From Methanococcoides methylutens MM1 (lineage in GTDB: Archaea > Halobacteriota > Methanosarcinia > Methanosarcinales > Methanosarcinaceae), in the NCBI RefSeq assembly GCF_000970325.1, contig NZ_CP009518.1, forward strand, positions 744,001-808,000: a DNA stretch of 64,000 nt. The letters run 5' to 3'. The notes under the pieces are model-generated. The model saw only the letters and a list, made by a program, of their open reading frames with translations. It made no database searches and had not been told where the DNA came from. The first letter of the stretch is position 1; every line of letters starts with the position of its first letter. The position numbers and the translations under genes were made by a program. Positions 37,166 to 47,260 of this stretch are shown here, piece after piece.

Positions 37166-38200
37166 ATGGCAAGTCAGCTTTCTGTAGGTACGGAGGTAAT
37201 CGTTACCCCAAGGATGTCGCAGCGTAAGAGGGCGGCAGAACAGGACCAGTCTCTTGTAGAAGAGACTCCCGTTGAGAGAAAGCTTGAGCTTCGTGCTATT
37301 CCTGATGATAATGAAGCATTCACCGAAACTACTGTTTTTACAGAGAATGAAACATTCACTGAAGCTGTCGATTTCGCAGAGCCTGTGGCATCTGCCGGGT
37401 TCTCAGGATCTGCTGAAGTGATTGAGACCAGAAATGAGATCATAACCTCAGGTTCAACCGGGGTCTGTGAAGCTCCTCAAAATCTCTCAGGTGGACCGGT
37501 TGTCGTACCTACTGGGATCTACGTTTTGGACAGGACCCTTGGAGGTGGCCTGCCCTTAAGTTCCATGGTCTACTTCTCTGCAGACCCAAGGTCCATGTCT
37601 GAGATATTCTTCTATGAGTTCACTCAGTCCCGTAAAACATATTATTTTACTACATCCCGCAGGCCAAAATATCTGCGCCAGGACATCATGAACATGAACC
37701 TGGACCCTTCAAACGTCATATTCGTGGACATATACAGTGAATATTACTTCACTTCCATGGGTGACATGGTAGATAATCTGGGTAACGGACATGTTGATTC
37801 CAAGATTATAGAATTTACTGAATACAACCTGAGGACCATATTGAGCGAAGCACAGGATGAAGAGATCAATATAATTTTTGATAACTTCTCTTTCTTCATG
37901 AACCTCAATGTGAACCGCGGACTTCTCAAGCGCCTTACCAATCTGCTTTATGAAACTACCAAAGAGACCAACAGCATTACCTATCTTTATGCTTTGAAAG
38001 GCAGTCATGATGAGCAGGCTGAGAATGACATCCTCAATTCATCGGATGTTATCTTCGATGTGGATGTTGAAAGGCATCCTGACAAGCTCATGAACAAGCT
38101 TTCAATACCCAAGATAAGAGGAATGTCTCCAAAGACGGATGTCATAAAGTTTAACGTTTCAGAAGGCATCAACATCGATACTTCAAAGGATATTGCATGA
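37166..38200 (+). CDS. KaiC/RAD55-like RecA-fold protein with degenerate P-loop
   Basis: 344 residues. The first 100 are low-complexity and Glu/Thr/Phe-rich (repeats such as TETTVFTENETFTEA). The RecA-like domain starts at VPTGIYVLDRTLGGGLP, as in KaiC-family proteins. Where Walker A (GxxGxGKT) should be, it reads SADPRSMSEI, so nucleotide binding is probably lost. The Walker B-position segment is INIIFDNFSFF. Such archaeal proteins are often annotated as signal-transduction ATPases; this one is likely a non-ATPase relative. Single gene, divergent from the helicase. Confidence 0.7.
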   Translation: MASQLSVGTEVIVTPRMSQRKRAAEQDQSLVEETPVERKLELRAIPDDNEAFTETTVFTENETFTEAVDFAEPVASAGFSGSAEVIETRNEIITSGSTGVCEAPQNLSGGPVVVPTGIYVLDRTLGGGLPLSSMVYFSADPRSMSEIFFYEFTQSRKTYYFTTSRRPKYLRQDIMNMNLDPSNVIFVDIYSEYYFTSMGDMVDNLGNGHVDSKIIEFTEYNLRTILSEAQDEEINIIFDNFSFFMNLNVNRGLLKRLTNLLYETTKETNSITYLYALKGSHDEQAENDILNSSDVIFDVDVERHPDKLMNKLSIPKIRGMSPKTDVIKFNVSEGINIDTSKDIA

Positions 38201-38322
38201 TCAGGTGTGCTTCAGGCACAGTTTCATGACATCTCCTTTGCTATCTTCCTTTTTCTTTATGCTTTTTTGAAATATCTCTCTGATATTTCTATCTAGAAAT
38301 CGCTCAGAAATCTCCCTCTGTC
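38201..38322. terminator. T-tract region between convergent genes
   Basis: On the plus strand CCTTTTTCTTTATGCTTTTTTG (split here as two T runs within about 38249-38270) follows the KaiC-like gene and should terminate it. Confidence 0.5.
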
Positions 38323-39087
38323 TTAGAGGCGTGCTCCCTGAGTAGCGTTCATGCATTCACACTCACGTGTTTCAGGAAGAGAATCGATGATCTCCACAAG
38401 TATATCCATAAGAAGATCTTTTTTCGTACCAAGTTCATCCACGACCTCATCGGCTGTGATCTTGTTATCCGTCAGTCCGCAGGCCTGGTTCGTTATTGTG
38501 CAGATGGATGCGTAACACAGCTCCAGTTCCCTTGCAAGCACAACTTCCGGCAGTCCTGTCATACCCACAATATCCCCGATCATGCTCATCATCTTTATCT
38601 CTGCACGTGTTTCAAAGCGTGGTCCTTCGGTACAAACATAAGTTCCCCTGGTATACTGGAGTCCTTTCTTTTCAAGTGTGTCCATAATGCATTTGCTGAT
38701 CTGCGGACAATAAGGTTCTGTCATATCTACATGGACTGTGCTCCTGTCATAGAATGTGGATACGCGGGTCTTTGTGAGATCGACAAAATCATCAGGAACT
38801 ACAAAACTGCCAATACCGTGTCCTTTCATGGTTCCGACAGAATTGGTTGCTATTATCTTTTTTATACCAAGTTCCTTTATGGCCCATAAGTTAGCACGGT
38901 AATTGATCATATGGGGAGGAACATGTTCAGCAGCTCCGGAGTGCCTGGGAACAATGGCTATGGTCTTCCCACTTAGTTCGACAACATATACTCCAACATC
39001 CCCGTATGGTGTATTGATGATCTTTGCTGATCCTTCTAAATAAGAAGCAAATCCTACACCACCAAGTATTGCTGCATCTATTTTCAT
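38323..39087 (-). CDS. MTA phosphorylase/purine nucleoside phosphorylase family
   Basis: 254 residues. Phosphorolysis of methylthioadenosine, methylthioinosine or related nucleosides for purine and methionine salvage. Family blocks: AILGGVGFA (N-terminal phosphate loop), RHSGAAEHVPPHMINYRAN, ATNSVGTM, YVCTEGPRFETRAEI, GMTGLPEVVLARELELCYASI and the late TNQACG. Which substrate (MTA or 5'-methylthioinosine) cannot be settled by eye. It is 19 bases after the DUF373 gene. Confidence 0.9.
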   Translation of the reverse strand: MKIDAAILGGVGFASYLEGSAKIINTPYGDVGVYVVELSGKTIAIVPRHSGAAEHVPPHMINYRANLWAIKELGIKKIIATNSVGTMKGHGIGSFVVPDDFVDLTKTRVSTFYDRSTVHVDMTEPYCPQISKCIMDTLEKKGLQYTRGTYVCTEGPRFETRAEIKMMSMIGDIVGMTGLPEVVLARELELCYASICTITNQACGLTDNKITADEVVDELGTKKDLLMDILVEIIDSLPETRECECMNATQGARL

Positions 39088-39105
39088 GGGTGGTAATAGG
39101 ACCGT

Positions 39106-40233
39106 TTACTTTTTAGCTTTATCCTTGCCTTTTTTTGGAAGTTTTTCGGATGATGTTCCGGTCATTGAGATCTTGATCCCCAGAAGGGCGATCATTATAG
39201 CACCTACTACCGAGTAAACGAAGTACTGCAGGCTCAGCTCAGAATTCAATGTTTCACCTGCAAGGGCACTGACAGAAAGTATGTAGCTGCTTGCACCCCA
39301 GAAAAGCAGTCCGATAGCTATTATGAACAGGGCAGGTGAAATCTCCTTTATTGTAAAGCTCTTGCTCAGTTTCTGGTCGACCATCTTGCCAAGGTCTGCA
39401 AAAAGAATGGCTACAACGTACCACCAGATGGTTACGTTAATGTATATGGTAATGAGCGTGATTATGCCATAGTACCAGCTGCCGCCTGTGATATAGTATT
39501 GCCACAACGTTACTGCCCCTATCATGGTCGCGATAACTCCCATGATGGCGGCAATTGTGTAGGTCACAAAGGTCATCTGGCCTTCATAGAAAGAATTCTT
39601 TATCCTCTCTCTCAAAAGAGCGAATGGCTGGTCAAGGTTGAATCCCCTGTAAAGCATGTAAAGTCCGATCGCAGCAGAAATTCCGATAATGGCACCTTCG
39701 GGATATCTTGCCAGCAGGAAGATAGCATAGATCATTGCTGCAAGTCCAAGAGGTACAAAGAATGTCTGCGAGATCTTCGGGTCGTTCAGTGCATGTTTGA
39801 GGATATAGTAGGTACTCTCAAGGTTCGCACTTTGCTTCACAACTATACGCTTTACCGAATCGATCTTGATACGGGACTGGACGATTGGCAGGAGTGTTTC
39901 ATCTTCTGCCCCGTCGGAAATGAAAATCGCATTTGTGGCCTCATGCTCTCTCATGAACGCATCAAGCTGGGCAGAGATCTTCTGGTCTGATATGATACCC
40001 ACATTCTTGTCACCTGCAAATGTGATTATCTCAGCGTCAACTCCCTTTGCCAGCAGTTCGTCAAGGACATTGACTCCACCAAAGATCGTATTGCTGTCGG
40101 AATCCTCAGGGTCGGCAGTTGCAAGTTTCACTGCTGCATTGATGTTATCTTCACGTCCTATGAGCGGTGTGGTAACATTTGCTTTTTCACCAAGGTCATC
40201 GTCCCTGTCGATGCATATGATTAAAGTTTGCAT
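39106..40233 (-). CDS. DUF373 family membrane protein
   Basis: 375 residues. The N-terminal soluble domain (about 1-140, CIDRDDDLGEKANVTTPLIGRE) is the DUF373 signature. Five or six hydrophobic helices run from about 145 to 350. The C-terminus ends in a Lys-rich tail (KLPKKGKDKAKK). Conserved across Euryarchaeota, function unknown. The soluble domain has Asp-rich, nucleotide-binding-like features (IDRDDD). Confidence 0.88.
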   Translation of the reverse strand: MQTLIICIDRDDDLGEKANVTTPLIGREDNINAAVKLATADPEDSDSNTIFGGVNVLDELLAKGVDAEIITFAGDKNVGIISDQKISAQLDAFMREHEATNAIFISDGAEDETLLPIVQSRIKIDSVKRIVVKQSANLESTYYILKHALNDPKISQTFFVPLGLAAMIYAIFLLARYPEGAIIGISAAIGLYMLYRGFNLDQPFALLRERIKNSFYEGQMTFVTYTIAAIMGVIATMIGAVTLWQYYITGGSWYYGIITLITIYINVTIWWYVVAILFADLGKMVDQKLSKSFTIKEISPALFIIAIGLLFWGASSYILSVSALAGETLNSELSLQYFVYSVVGAIMIALLGIKISMTGTSSEKLPKKGKDKAKK

Positions 40234-40500
40234 AAAACCTCATATAATAGCAATTTGTACGTCATCAGTACATCTGTATAATATAATAATTGTACATATC
40301 TTTCCAGCATGCTGAAGTGATACAAGTATAGATGTATTACACTTGAAAGAATATAAAAGATACTGTAACACTGTTTTTTTGATCAGGTGTGTTCTGATCT
40401 TTTATATCTGCATTCCATAAAAAAGAAGGAAGTTTCTTACTAGGCACTATGAAATTTGTAAGAAATAAAAGAAGAGAAAAGGAAAGAAAAGAATAAAAAT
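40234..40500. promoter_or_regulatory. Spacer with hairpins and T-rich terminator
   Basis: On the minus strand a long pyrimidine/T-rich run (about 40440-40500) follows mptE and should terminate it. Two inverted repeats are present: GATCAG/CTGATC (40381-40399) and AAGTGATACA/TGTATtaCACTT (40315-40344). The second lies about 80 bases before the DUF373 start and may be regulatory. Confidence 0.4.
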
Positions 40501-41124
40501 TCAGAAAGCCCCTAAGAGCCTCTGTGCCCATTTGAGCTTCTTTTCCTTCATTGGTGTGACGTTCTTGTCATAGAAATCAAAACCCACAAGGGTTATGCTT
40601 TTAGCATTGAACTCGTGTGCAAGGAATACACATCTGTCTCCGTCCGTGAAACCGCCGAAGTTATGGATATTCGCGAAAGGTTCTGCCTGGGTGGTGCCGA
40701 TCACGTTCTTGAACTGCGGCACGTATCTTAGCAGTTTTTCAGTATTATCGCCATGTGCATGGACTACCATTATGGAACCCTGCTGGTTTGCCTCGGTCTC
40801 TTTTTCCACATCGCCGTCAAGGTCTGTGACAATTATGTGAGGTACAATGCCATTATCCATAAGGTGTGCTGTGGCGCCATCGGCTGCGATGATCACGTAG
40901 TCCTCGACATTGACTTCCTTCAGGTCTATCTCAAGCTTCGGGGCATTTCCACATACAAGGGCGTCCTTTCCACTGATAAGTTCTTCAAGGGCTGATGTAT
41001 CCACAGTATTGGGTCCGATCAAAAGATGGGAAAGGAGGGTGGCGGAATTCTCGTCATCCTCCCTGGAGAATCCAAAGTCCTCCAGGATCTTCTCGTAGAC
41101 TGGTTCCCACTTTTTAAAATCCAT
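40501..41124 (-). CDS. mptE: 6-hydroxymethylpterin diphosphokinase MptE-like
   Basis: 207 residues from ATG 41124, chosen because AGGTGA sits just upstream and the longer frame runs into ileS. DUF115/MptE proteins pyrophosphorylate 6-hydroxymethyl-dihydropterin in tetrahydromethanopterin/sarcinapterin synthesis. Family features: ALVCGNAPKLEIDL, IIAADGATAHLMDNGIVPHIIVTDLDGD, VVHAHGDN, NFGGFTDGDRCVFLAHEF. Begins 15 bases after the ileS stop. Confidence 0.9.
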   Translation of the reverse strand: MDFKKWEPVYEKILEDFGFSREDDENSATLLSHLLIGPNTVDTSALEELISGKDALVCGNAPKLEIDLKEVNVEDYVIIAADGATAHLMDNGIVPHIIVTDLDGDVEKETEANQQGSIMVVHAHGDNTEKLLRYVPQFKNVIGTTQAEPFANIHNFGGFTDGDRCVFLAHEFNAKSITLVGFDFYDKNVTPMKEKKLKWAQRLLGAF

Positions 41125-41138
41125 GATCTCACCTGTTC

Positions 41139-44100
41139 TTACTCTGCCCTTGAGATTGCGATGTGAATTGAAATGCCTTCCACATTCCAATCCTTTACAA
41201 GATCTCCTGTGACATCAACATCTAGTCCGATCACGAGGATATTTGCACGGACCTCTTTTGCGATGTAGTTCTCAAAGTCGAGTACAAGGTCAAGGACCTT
41301 TTCATCGTCGATCTGGATATGTGATTTGATGTTCTCATCAACGTCAAGGTCAAGTTCCTTACGCATGTCCTGTATCCTGCGGATGACTTCTCTTGAGTAT
41401 CCTTCGGACTCGATCTCACGGGTCAGGTTCGCATCAACAAAGACCACACCGCCTGCAAAGTCAGCGCTTGCAACAGCTTCAGGTAGTGTCTCGCTGAAGT
41501 TCACCATCTTCTCAGTGATGGTCACATTTGTGCCGTCTGCAAGGGCGATCTCCATCTCTCCGCCTGCGAGTCCCTTCTTCAATTCCATGGTGTCCATTGA
41601 ACCAATAGCTGCATTCACCTTGCCGGCATCGCCCTTAAAGACAGGTCCGATAGCTCCGGGGTTTGGTGCGGATTCCACTCCGAGCTCGGCCCAGCTTTCT
41701 CCGATGCCTGTGACTTCAACATCCTTGGAATTGGTCTGGTCCATGAGTACGTAGCGCAACCTGTCCACAGCAGCAACTGTATTCTCGTCCTGTGGGTTGA
41801 CAATGATGCGTGATACCGGCCACCTGAGCTTGCGTCCTACCTTCTGGCGAGCATTGGATGAAGCTTCCACAATGGAGCGGACTGCCTTCATTTCTGCTTC
41901 AAGGTCGGTGTCCACAAGTGACTCGTCGATCGTTGGCCAGTCACAAAGATGGATGGTAGCAGGTGCATTCACATCGACACTTCTGACAAGGTTCTGGTAC
42001 ATCTCTTCTGCAAGGTGTGGCATGAAAGGTGCGATCACCTTTGCAGTTGTCACGAACACATCGTAGAGCACTCTGTAAACTGCCAGTTTGTCAGGGTCAT
42101 CTGCCTCGACCCATGTCCTTGGCCTGATAAGCTGGATGTACCATCTTGAAAGGTCCTCAAGTACGAACTCATTGATGGCACGCATTGCCTTGTGGAGTAC
42201 TCTTTCTTCCATGGCCTTGTTCACGTCTGTTATGACGGACTGCATGCGTGAGAGTATCCATTTGTCCTCTTCCCTGAGGTGTGGTTTCACGGACTCAAGT
42301 GTGACTTCCTGCGGGTTGAACCTGTCAAGTGCCATGTATGGCAATGGGAAGCGGTAAACATTCCACAGGATGTTGTTGGTCCTGTGCATTGTTGCGATCT
42401 CGTCCCAGTTGAACTTCAGGTCTTCCCATGGTGCACTGGAAGAGAGTACGTATGCCCTGAGGGTGTCAGCACCGAACTTGTCGATGACCTCTGCAGGCTG
42501 TACGACATTTCCAAGACTCTTTGACATCTTCTTTCCGCTGCCATCAAGGGTAAAACCGTGCATGAGCACGCTCTTGTATGGTGCCTTTCCAAATGCCACC
42601 ATACTTGCTCCAAGCTGTGAATAGAACCATCCTCTGGTCTGGTCGTGTCCCTCTGTGATAAAGTCAGCAGGCCACCACTCATCGAACTGTTCCTTTGTGT
42701 GTGGGAATCTGAGTGTAGCCCAGGATGCCACTGCAGAGTCGAACCATACGTCGAAAACATCTTCTGCACGTTTCATGGTTCCGCCACATTCACAGGGTAT
42801 GGTGACATCATCAACATATGGCCTGTGAAGCTCGATATCTGCATCTGCTCCGGAGCGTTCCACGAGTTCTTCCCTTGTACCGATCACATCGATCTTTGCA
42901 CACTTTGAACATTTCCATACTGGTATCGGGATACCCCAGTAGCGCTGCCTGGATATACACCAGTCACGTGCGCCCTCGATCCAGTCCTTGAACCTTGCTG
43001 AACCTGCCCATTCAGGGGTCCAGTTGACCTTCTTGATCTCTTCGAGCATTGCTTCCTTGAGCTCGCCGATCTTCAGGAACCACTGTTCGGTTGCAAGGTA
43101 GATGATGGGTGTCTTACATCTCCAGCAGTGACCGTACCTGTGGCTGATGGTCTTCTCGGAGATAAGCAGTCCCTTTTCGAGAAGATCGTCCATGACAACA
43201 CGGTTTGCGTCACGGATGTTCATGCCGGTGTACTTTCCTGCTTCATCTGTGTAGCTACCATTGGAGCCTACAGGACAGAATATTGGCAGGCTGTTCTTTA
43301 CACCGACCTCAAAGTCGTCAACACCGTGTCCTGGAGCGATGTGGACACAACCGGTGTTCTCTGCTGTAACATAATCTGCATTGTATACCTTGTGTTCAAT
43401 CTCTGCCTGGATCGGCACGAGGTCGGCAAGCGGATGCTCATAGGCAAGCCCCTGGAGTTCTTCTCCGCTAATGGTCTCAAGGATCTCGTAGTCTGCGTAC
43501 CTTCCTATTCTCAGTACATTTTCCACAAGTTCTGTTGCCATGATCAGTGTTTCACTTTCACCCTCGGCGTTGTAGGCCTTAACTTTTGAGTACTCAAACT
43601 CAGGGTGGACTGCCACAGCAATGTTGGATGGGATGGTCCACGGGGTTGTGGTCCAGATAACGATGAAGGCATTCTCTTCATCCTTTAATTTGAACTTGAT
43701 GTAGATTGAAGGATCATCACGGTCCTCGTATTCGACCTCGGCATCAGCGATAGCGGTTTCACATCTGGGACACCAGTTGACGACTCTCTTTCCGGTGTCA
43801 AGGAGGTCCTTCTCATGTGCCTGCTTAAGTGTCCACCATGCGGCTTCGATGTACTCGTCCTTGAGTGTCATGTATGGGTCTTCCCAGTCAAGCCATGCGC
43901 CAAGTGTACGGAACTGGCCGGTCATGTCGTCCTTCTGGCGAAGTGCGAATTCCTTACATTTTTCGATGAAATTGCCGACACCATAAGCCTCGATGTCCTT
44001 CTTTGATTCAAAGCCAAGCGCACCTTCTACCTTTACTTCGATAGGAAGCCCATGCATGTCCCATCCTGCCCTGTCAAGGATGTCATGGTCGTTCATGGAC

Positions 44101-44315
44101 ATGTATCTCAGGATGGAGTCCTTTATGATCTTGTTCCAGGCGGTACCGAGGTGGATGTGACCTGTGGTGTATGGTGGTCCGTCCACAAAAAAGAACTTCT
44201 TGGCGCCTTTCCTGTGTTCACGCACTGCCCTGTAAGCATTGTTCGCTTCCCAGAACTCGTGAACCTTCTCTTCGATCTCTTTAGCATTATACTGATCAGT
44301 AACTTCTTTTATCAC
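41139..44315 (-). CDS. ileS: Isoleucyl-tRNA synthetase
   Basis: 1058 residues, class I synthetase with full editing and anticodon-binding regions. HIGH-type motif [10 protein letters not shown] (about 53) and KMSKS in [13 protein letters not shown] (about 600). The editing domain is marked by [11 protein letters not shown]. The GTG start at 44315 follows GGGAGGT. Archaeal/eukaryotic-type ending. mptE follows immediately. Confidence 0.97.
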   Translation of the reverse strand: MIKEVTDQYNAKEIEEKVHEFWEANNAYRAVREHRKGAKKFFFVDGPPYTTGHIHLGTAWNKIIKDSILRYMSMNDHDILDRAGWDMHGLPIEVKVEGALGFESKKDIEAYGVGNFIEKCKEFALRQKDDMTGQFRTLGAWLDWEDPYMTLKDEYIEAAWWTLKQAHEKDLLDTGKRVVNWCPRCETAIADAEVEYEDRDDPSIYIKFKLKDEENAFIVIWTTTPWTIPSNIAVAVHPEFEYSKVKAYNAEGESETLIMATELVENVLRIGRYADYEILETISGEELQGLAYEHPLADLVPIQAEIEHKVYNADYVTAENTGCVHIAPGHGVDDFEVGVKNSLPIFCPVGSNGSYTDEAGKYTGMNIRDANRVVMDDLLEKGLLISEKTISHRYGHCWRCKTPIIYLATEQWFLKIGELKEAMLEEIKKVNWTPEWAGSARFKDWIEGARDWCISRQRYWGIPIPVWKCSKCAKIDVIGTREELVERSGADADIELHRPYVDDVTIPCECGGTMKRAEDVFDVWFDSAVASWATLRFPHTKEQFDEWWPADFITEGHDQTRGWFYSQLGASMVAFGKAPYKSVLMHGFTLDGSGKKMSKSLGNVVQPAEVIDKFGADTLRAYVLSSSAPWEDLKFNWDEIATMHRTNNILWNVYRFPLPYMALDRFNPQEVTLESVKPHLREEDKWILSRMQSVITDVNKAMEERVLHKAMRAINEFVLEDLSRWYIQLIRPRTWVEADDPDKLAVYRVLYDVFVTTAKVIAPFMPHLAEEMYQNLVRSVDVNAPATIHLCDWPTIDESLVDTDLEAEMKAVRSIVEASSNARQKVGRKLRWPVSRIIVNPQDENTVAAVDRLRYVLMDQTNSKDVEVTGIGESWAELGVESAPNPGAIGPVFKGDAGKVNAAIGSMDTMELKKGLAGGEMEIALADGTNVTITEKMVNFSETLPEAVASADFAGGVVFVDANLTREIESEGYSREVIRRIQDMRKELDLDVDENIKSHIQIDDEKVLDLVLDFENYIAKEVRANILVIGLDVDVTGDLVKDWNVEGISIHIAISRAE

Positions 44316-44419
44316 GCTGGTGACCTCCCGGATGGGTCCAGTTTCTTGGCTACGTTATTATAGATACCATCCTAATGCAGTAACCAATTTAAATATTATT
44401 GTATGATATCGCCACAATC

Positions 44420-44460
44420 TTAATTAAAATAAAATGTGTGTGCGCACAAATGTGCGCATT
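44420..44460 (-). terminator. Hairpin plus T-rich run after the KamA-like gene
   Basis: TGCGCAC and GTGCGCA (44441-44458) form a 7-bp stem with a 4-base loop. Reading the minus strand it is followed by ACACATTTTATTTT, as a terminator for the KamA-like gene would be. Confidence 0.5.
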
Positions 44461-44502
44461 TTACTACCGTTCTTCCGGCTAATTGGTGGCTTTTGCTGAG
44501 TT

Positions 44503-45795
44503 TTAGTCGAAGAAGAACCTGTCATTACCAAAAGCAGGTTTCAGGTCTGTGAGCCATGAAGCTGTCTGGGAATATTTTGCAAAGAAAGGCTTGCGAACCC
44601 AGTTGCTTTCGCGTCCCTGCAGGAACTCAAGCACAAAGACCTTTTCGTTGTTTATCTCCTGAACTCCGAGTATATTGATCTTTCCGGGGTCAGTAGACAT
44701 ACTTGGGCCGCGCACAGTTCTTGCAAGCCCGCTGACGTTCTGGTATGCATTCTGGAATATCTCCCATGCCTTTGCCATAGGTACGTCGAAGTAGTGTTTT
44801 GCACCTGTGTTCCTTACCATGAACATATAGTACGGGATACATCCAAGACGCACCTGTTCTCTCCACATCTGTTCCCAGAGGGAAGCTTCATCATTTATGT
44901 GCGCTATCAGGGGTGATTGCGTCCTTATCTGTGTGCCCGTTGAACGGATGTTCTGTATGGCCTTCTTCACGACATCGGTGGCAAGTTCCCTTGGGTGGTT
45001 GAAATGTGCCATGAGTGCCATGTGCTTATTGTGTTCCGTAACATTGCTGAAAAGGGCAAGGATATCTTCACTATCTTTATCAGAAACAAAGCGATAAGGC
45101 CAGTAACTTAAAGATTTGGTACCTATCCTTATGTTCTCAATACTGCGGATATCCGCTTCAAGGATTGGCTCGATGTATCTTTTGAGGAGGCCTGCGCTCA
45201 TGGTCATGGGGTCTCCGCCTGTGAAAAGCACATCTTTGACCTCTGGGTGTTCCTGAAGGTACGATATAAGGAGTTCGACATCCCGGCTGGAGAATTTCAG
45301 GTCATCCATGCCAATGAACTGTGCCCATCTGAAGCAGAATGTACAGAATGCATGGCAGGTCTGTCCCTGGGCAGGGAAGAAAAGGATAGTTTCATCATAT
45401 TTGTGCTGCATTCCGCGAAGGATCTGCCCTTCATGTTCAGGTACATTTTTCTCAAGCTGGCCTGCAGGGTGAGGGTTCATGCTCATTCTAATGTTCTGTA
45501 TCTCACCTTCGACCTCTTCTTCCGGAGCATCATTTCTCAAGAGGGTTTCCATCTTCTGGTAATGATGGGGAAGCAACATGTGCCTGTTAGGGAAGGTCAG
45601 AGTAAATATCGGGTCATTCGGAACATCTTCCCAGTTGATGAGTTCCTCGACCACATAATTGTTAACACGGAACGGAAGTATCCGGGCAGAGATCTCTATC
45701 TCTTCCAGATGTTCCGGGCTCAGATCCTGTATCTGGGGGATATTTTTGTAATTCGAAAGAGTATATGCAGAATACTTCTTTCTCTCAGCATCAAT
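44503..45795 (-). CDS. KamA-family radical SAM protein, non-canonical start suspected
   Basis: Lysine 2,3-aminomutase-like radical SAM enzyme. The cluster motif CHAFCTFC (CxxxCxxC) is present, with FTGGDPMTMS and GTKSLSYWPYRF after it. The first ordinary start in frame is GTG 45654 (383 aa). However, the same frame continues upstream with protein-like sequence (NYKNIPQIQDLSPEHLEEIE, then ARILPFRVNNY), and GGAGG (45806-45810) sits seven bases before an ATA and ten before an ATT (45795). I annotate from ATT, giving about 430 aa, close to the family length. Substrate uncertain: lysine for N-acetyl-beta-lysine osmolyte or another amine. Confidence 0.75.
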   Translation of the reverse strand: MDAERKKYSAYTLSNYKNIPQIQDLSPEHLEEIEISARILPFRVNNYVVEELINWEDVPNDPIFTLTFPNRHMLLPHHYQKMETLLRNDAPEEEVEGEIQNIRMSMNPHPAGQLEKNVPEHEGQILRGMQHKYDETILFFPAQGQTCHAFCTFCFRWAQFIGMDDLKFSSRDVELLISYLQEHPEVKDVLFTGGDPMTMSAGLLKRYIEPILEADIRSIENIRIGTKSLSYWPYRFVSDKDSEDILALFSNVTEHNKHMALMAHFNHPRELATDVVKKAIQNIRSTGTQIRTQSPLIAHINDEASLWEQMWREQVRLGCIPYYMFMVRNTGAKHYFDVPMAKAWEIFQNAYQNVSGLARTVRGPSMSTDPGKINILGVQEINNEKVFVLEFLQGRESNWVRKPFFAKYSQTASWLTDLKPAFGNDRFFFD

Positions 45796-46195
45796 TATGT
45801 TAGAACCTCCATAATTCGTTTTTTAGAAGAACCGATCGATGTGATCGATTGTGATGCAGTCTGTATGATGCATCTGTCTTGAGTTAGTATCTTATGCTAA
45901 TCAGTAGTGGTTGTAATTCAATAGTTAATTGTTCAATCACTTTTTCAGGTCGTTATTATGAATCAATCCTTTTAAGAATAACGATTATTCAGGTATTTCT
46001 TTCATCTGGTATAAGCTATCATCTAATATAAGCAATAGTTCGTTTTAGTAATTTCTTAAAAAAACAAAATATGTTTTTTGATATAATTGGTTTATTCTAC
46101 TTTGTCTCCTTTTCGCTATCGATTGCGCGAAACGTTTAAACACATATGGTGCTTAATATGGTGCAAGCTAATATTTTCCTATCAAAGGTGGTAAG
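45796..46195. promoter_or_regulatory. 400-base divergent promoter region
   Basis: No gene seen. Next to the KamA-like side are overlapping GATCGAT and GATGCA repeats (about 45830-45880). On the plus side, a TATA-like cgtttaaacac (about 46130-46140) is followed by two direct copies of ATATGGTGC (46144-46152, 46156-46164), then AAAGGTGG before the TTG of the PUA gene. The middle is AT-rich. Confidence 0.45.
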
Positions 46196-46684
46196 TTGAA
46201 AATAAAATCCAGAGTTCAACTGCGAAAATCTGTAAAGAACAAATTGTTGACTTCCCTTAGTTCATCCTTTGGCGATGTCATTGACAGGATTGCGGACAAA
46301 AAACTGGAAAGCGCTATGGCAAACTGGTTCAAGATCATAATAGTCGATGGCGCTGTCCTCTTCTTCCAGGATGAGGGCGCCGATAAAATGTTCCCGACCG
46401 TCAAAGGTGTGCTGGATCTTGGCATTGATTCCCCTAAAGTGACAGTTGATGCGGGTGCAGTGAAATTCGTTGTAAACGGTGCGGACATTATGGGTCCTGG
46501 TATCGTGTCTGCAGATCCTGATATCAACGAGGGCGATCTTGTGATCATAGCAGAGGAAACTCATAACAAACCACTTGCTATCGGGCGTGCACTGGTTTCG
46601 GCAAGTGATATGGTGGGCAAGTCCGGCAAAGCAGTAAAATCCATACATTATGTAGGGGATGAACTTTGGAACCTTGAGGTATGA
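46196..46684 (+). CDS. PUA-domain RNA-binding protein
   Basis: 162 residues from a TTG start behind AAAGGTGG. The N-terminal domain (about 1-70) resembles the pre-PUA domain of the archaeal MCT-1/Tma20-like proteins. The C-terminal PUA domain (about 75-150: KVTVDAGAVKFVVNGADIMGPGIV, EGDLVIIAEETHNKPLAIGRAL) binds structured RNA. A role in translation or rRNA handling is probable from the family. Its promoter has paired direct repeats. Confidence 0.9.
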   Translation: MKIKSRVQLRKSVKNKLLTSLSSSFGDVIDRIADKKLESAMANWFKIIIVDGAVLFFQDEGADKMFPTVKGVLDLGIDSPKVTVDAGAVKFVVNGADIMGPGIVSADPDINEGDLVIIAEETHNKPLAIGRALVSASDMVGKSGKAVKSIHYVGDELWNLEV

Positions 46685-46879
46685 TCTGTTGTTGGTAGAT
46701 GCATCGGCAAAAGCCATCATTAAAATATGATGAGACTGAATAATAACAGAAGTAATATTGATGAGTAGTATTATCGATGCAAAGCCGGAATCCTTTAATG
46801 GCTAATGGCTTAAATATTAAAAGACTTAATAATGATAGTATCCTAATATTCATTGAATTTTAACACAAAGGTGTGGACT

Positions 46880-47260
46880 ATGGCAAATTTCATGGACAAA
46901 TTATTTGGAAGCGGATCAAAGGGTGTAACCGATGCTGACGAATATACCGAGCTTGATCTCGGCAAGTTCGAGCAGGAGATGGCAGATGAACCTGCAGAGA
47001 CCTATGTCAGAGTGGCAGAACTTACGAACCTGAACGAGCTTCCAGGTCTTAAGAAAGAGGTTTATGATGGTAACATTCTCATGATCGATATCTCTACCAT
47101 CAAGGCTGACAAGCTTATGCTTGACAGGGCACTCAAGGATCTCAAGGACGTTGTCATTGATGTCCATGGTGATATTGCAGGTATCAAGGATGATCAGGTA
47201 CTTGTCACACCAACAGGCGTAAAGATAGACAGGTCCAAGATAGTTGGTGGAAGGTATTGA
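46880..47260 (+). CDS. sepF: SepF-type cell division protein
   Basis: 126 residues from ATG 46880 (AAGGTG upstream; an upstream in-frame TTG at 46853 is disfavoured). Archaeal SepF anchors FtsZ to the membrane. The N-terminal amphipathic segment MANFMDKLFGSG is the membrane tether. A linker leads to the DUF552 core YVRVAELTNLNELPGLKKEVYDGNILMIDIS and DVHGDIAGIKDDQVLVTPTG. It overlaps the ZPR1 gene by a TTGA junction. Confidence 0.92.
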   Translation: MANFMDKLFGSGSKGVTDADEYTELDLGKFEQEMADEPAETYVRVAELTNLNELPGLKKEVYDGNILMIDISTIKADKLMLDRALKDLKDVVIDVHGDIAGIKDDQVLVTPTGVKIDRSKIVGGRY

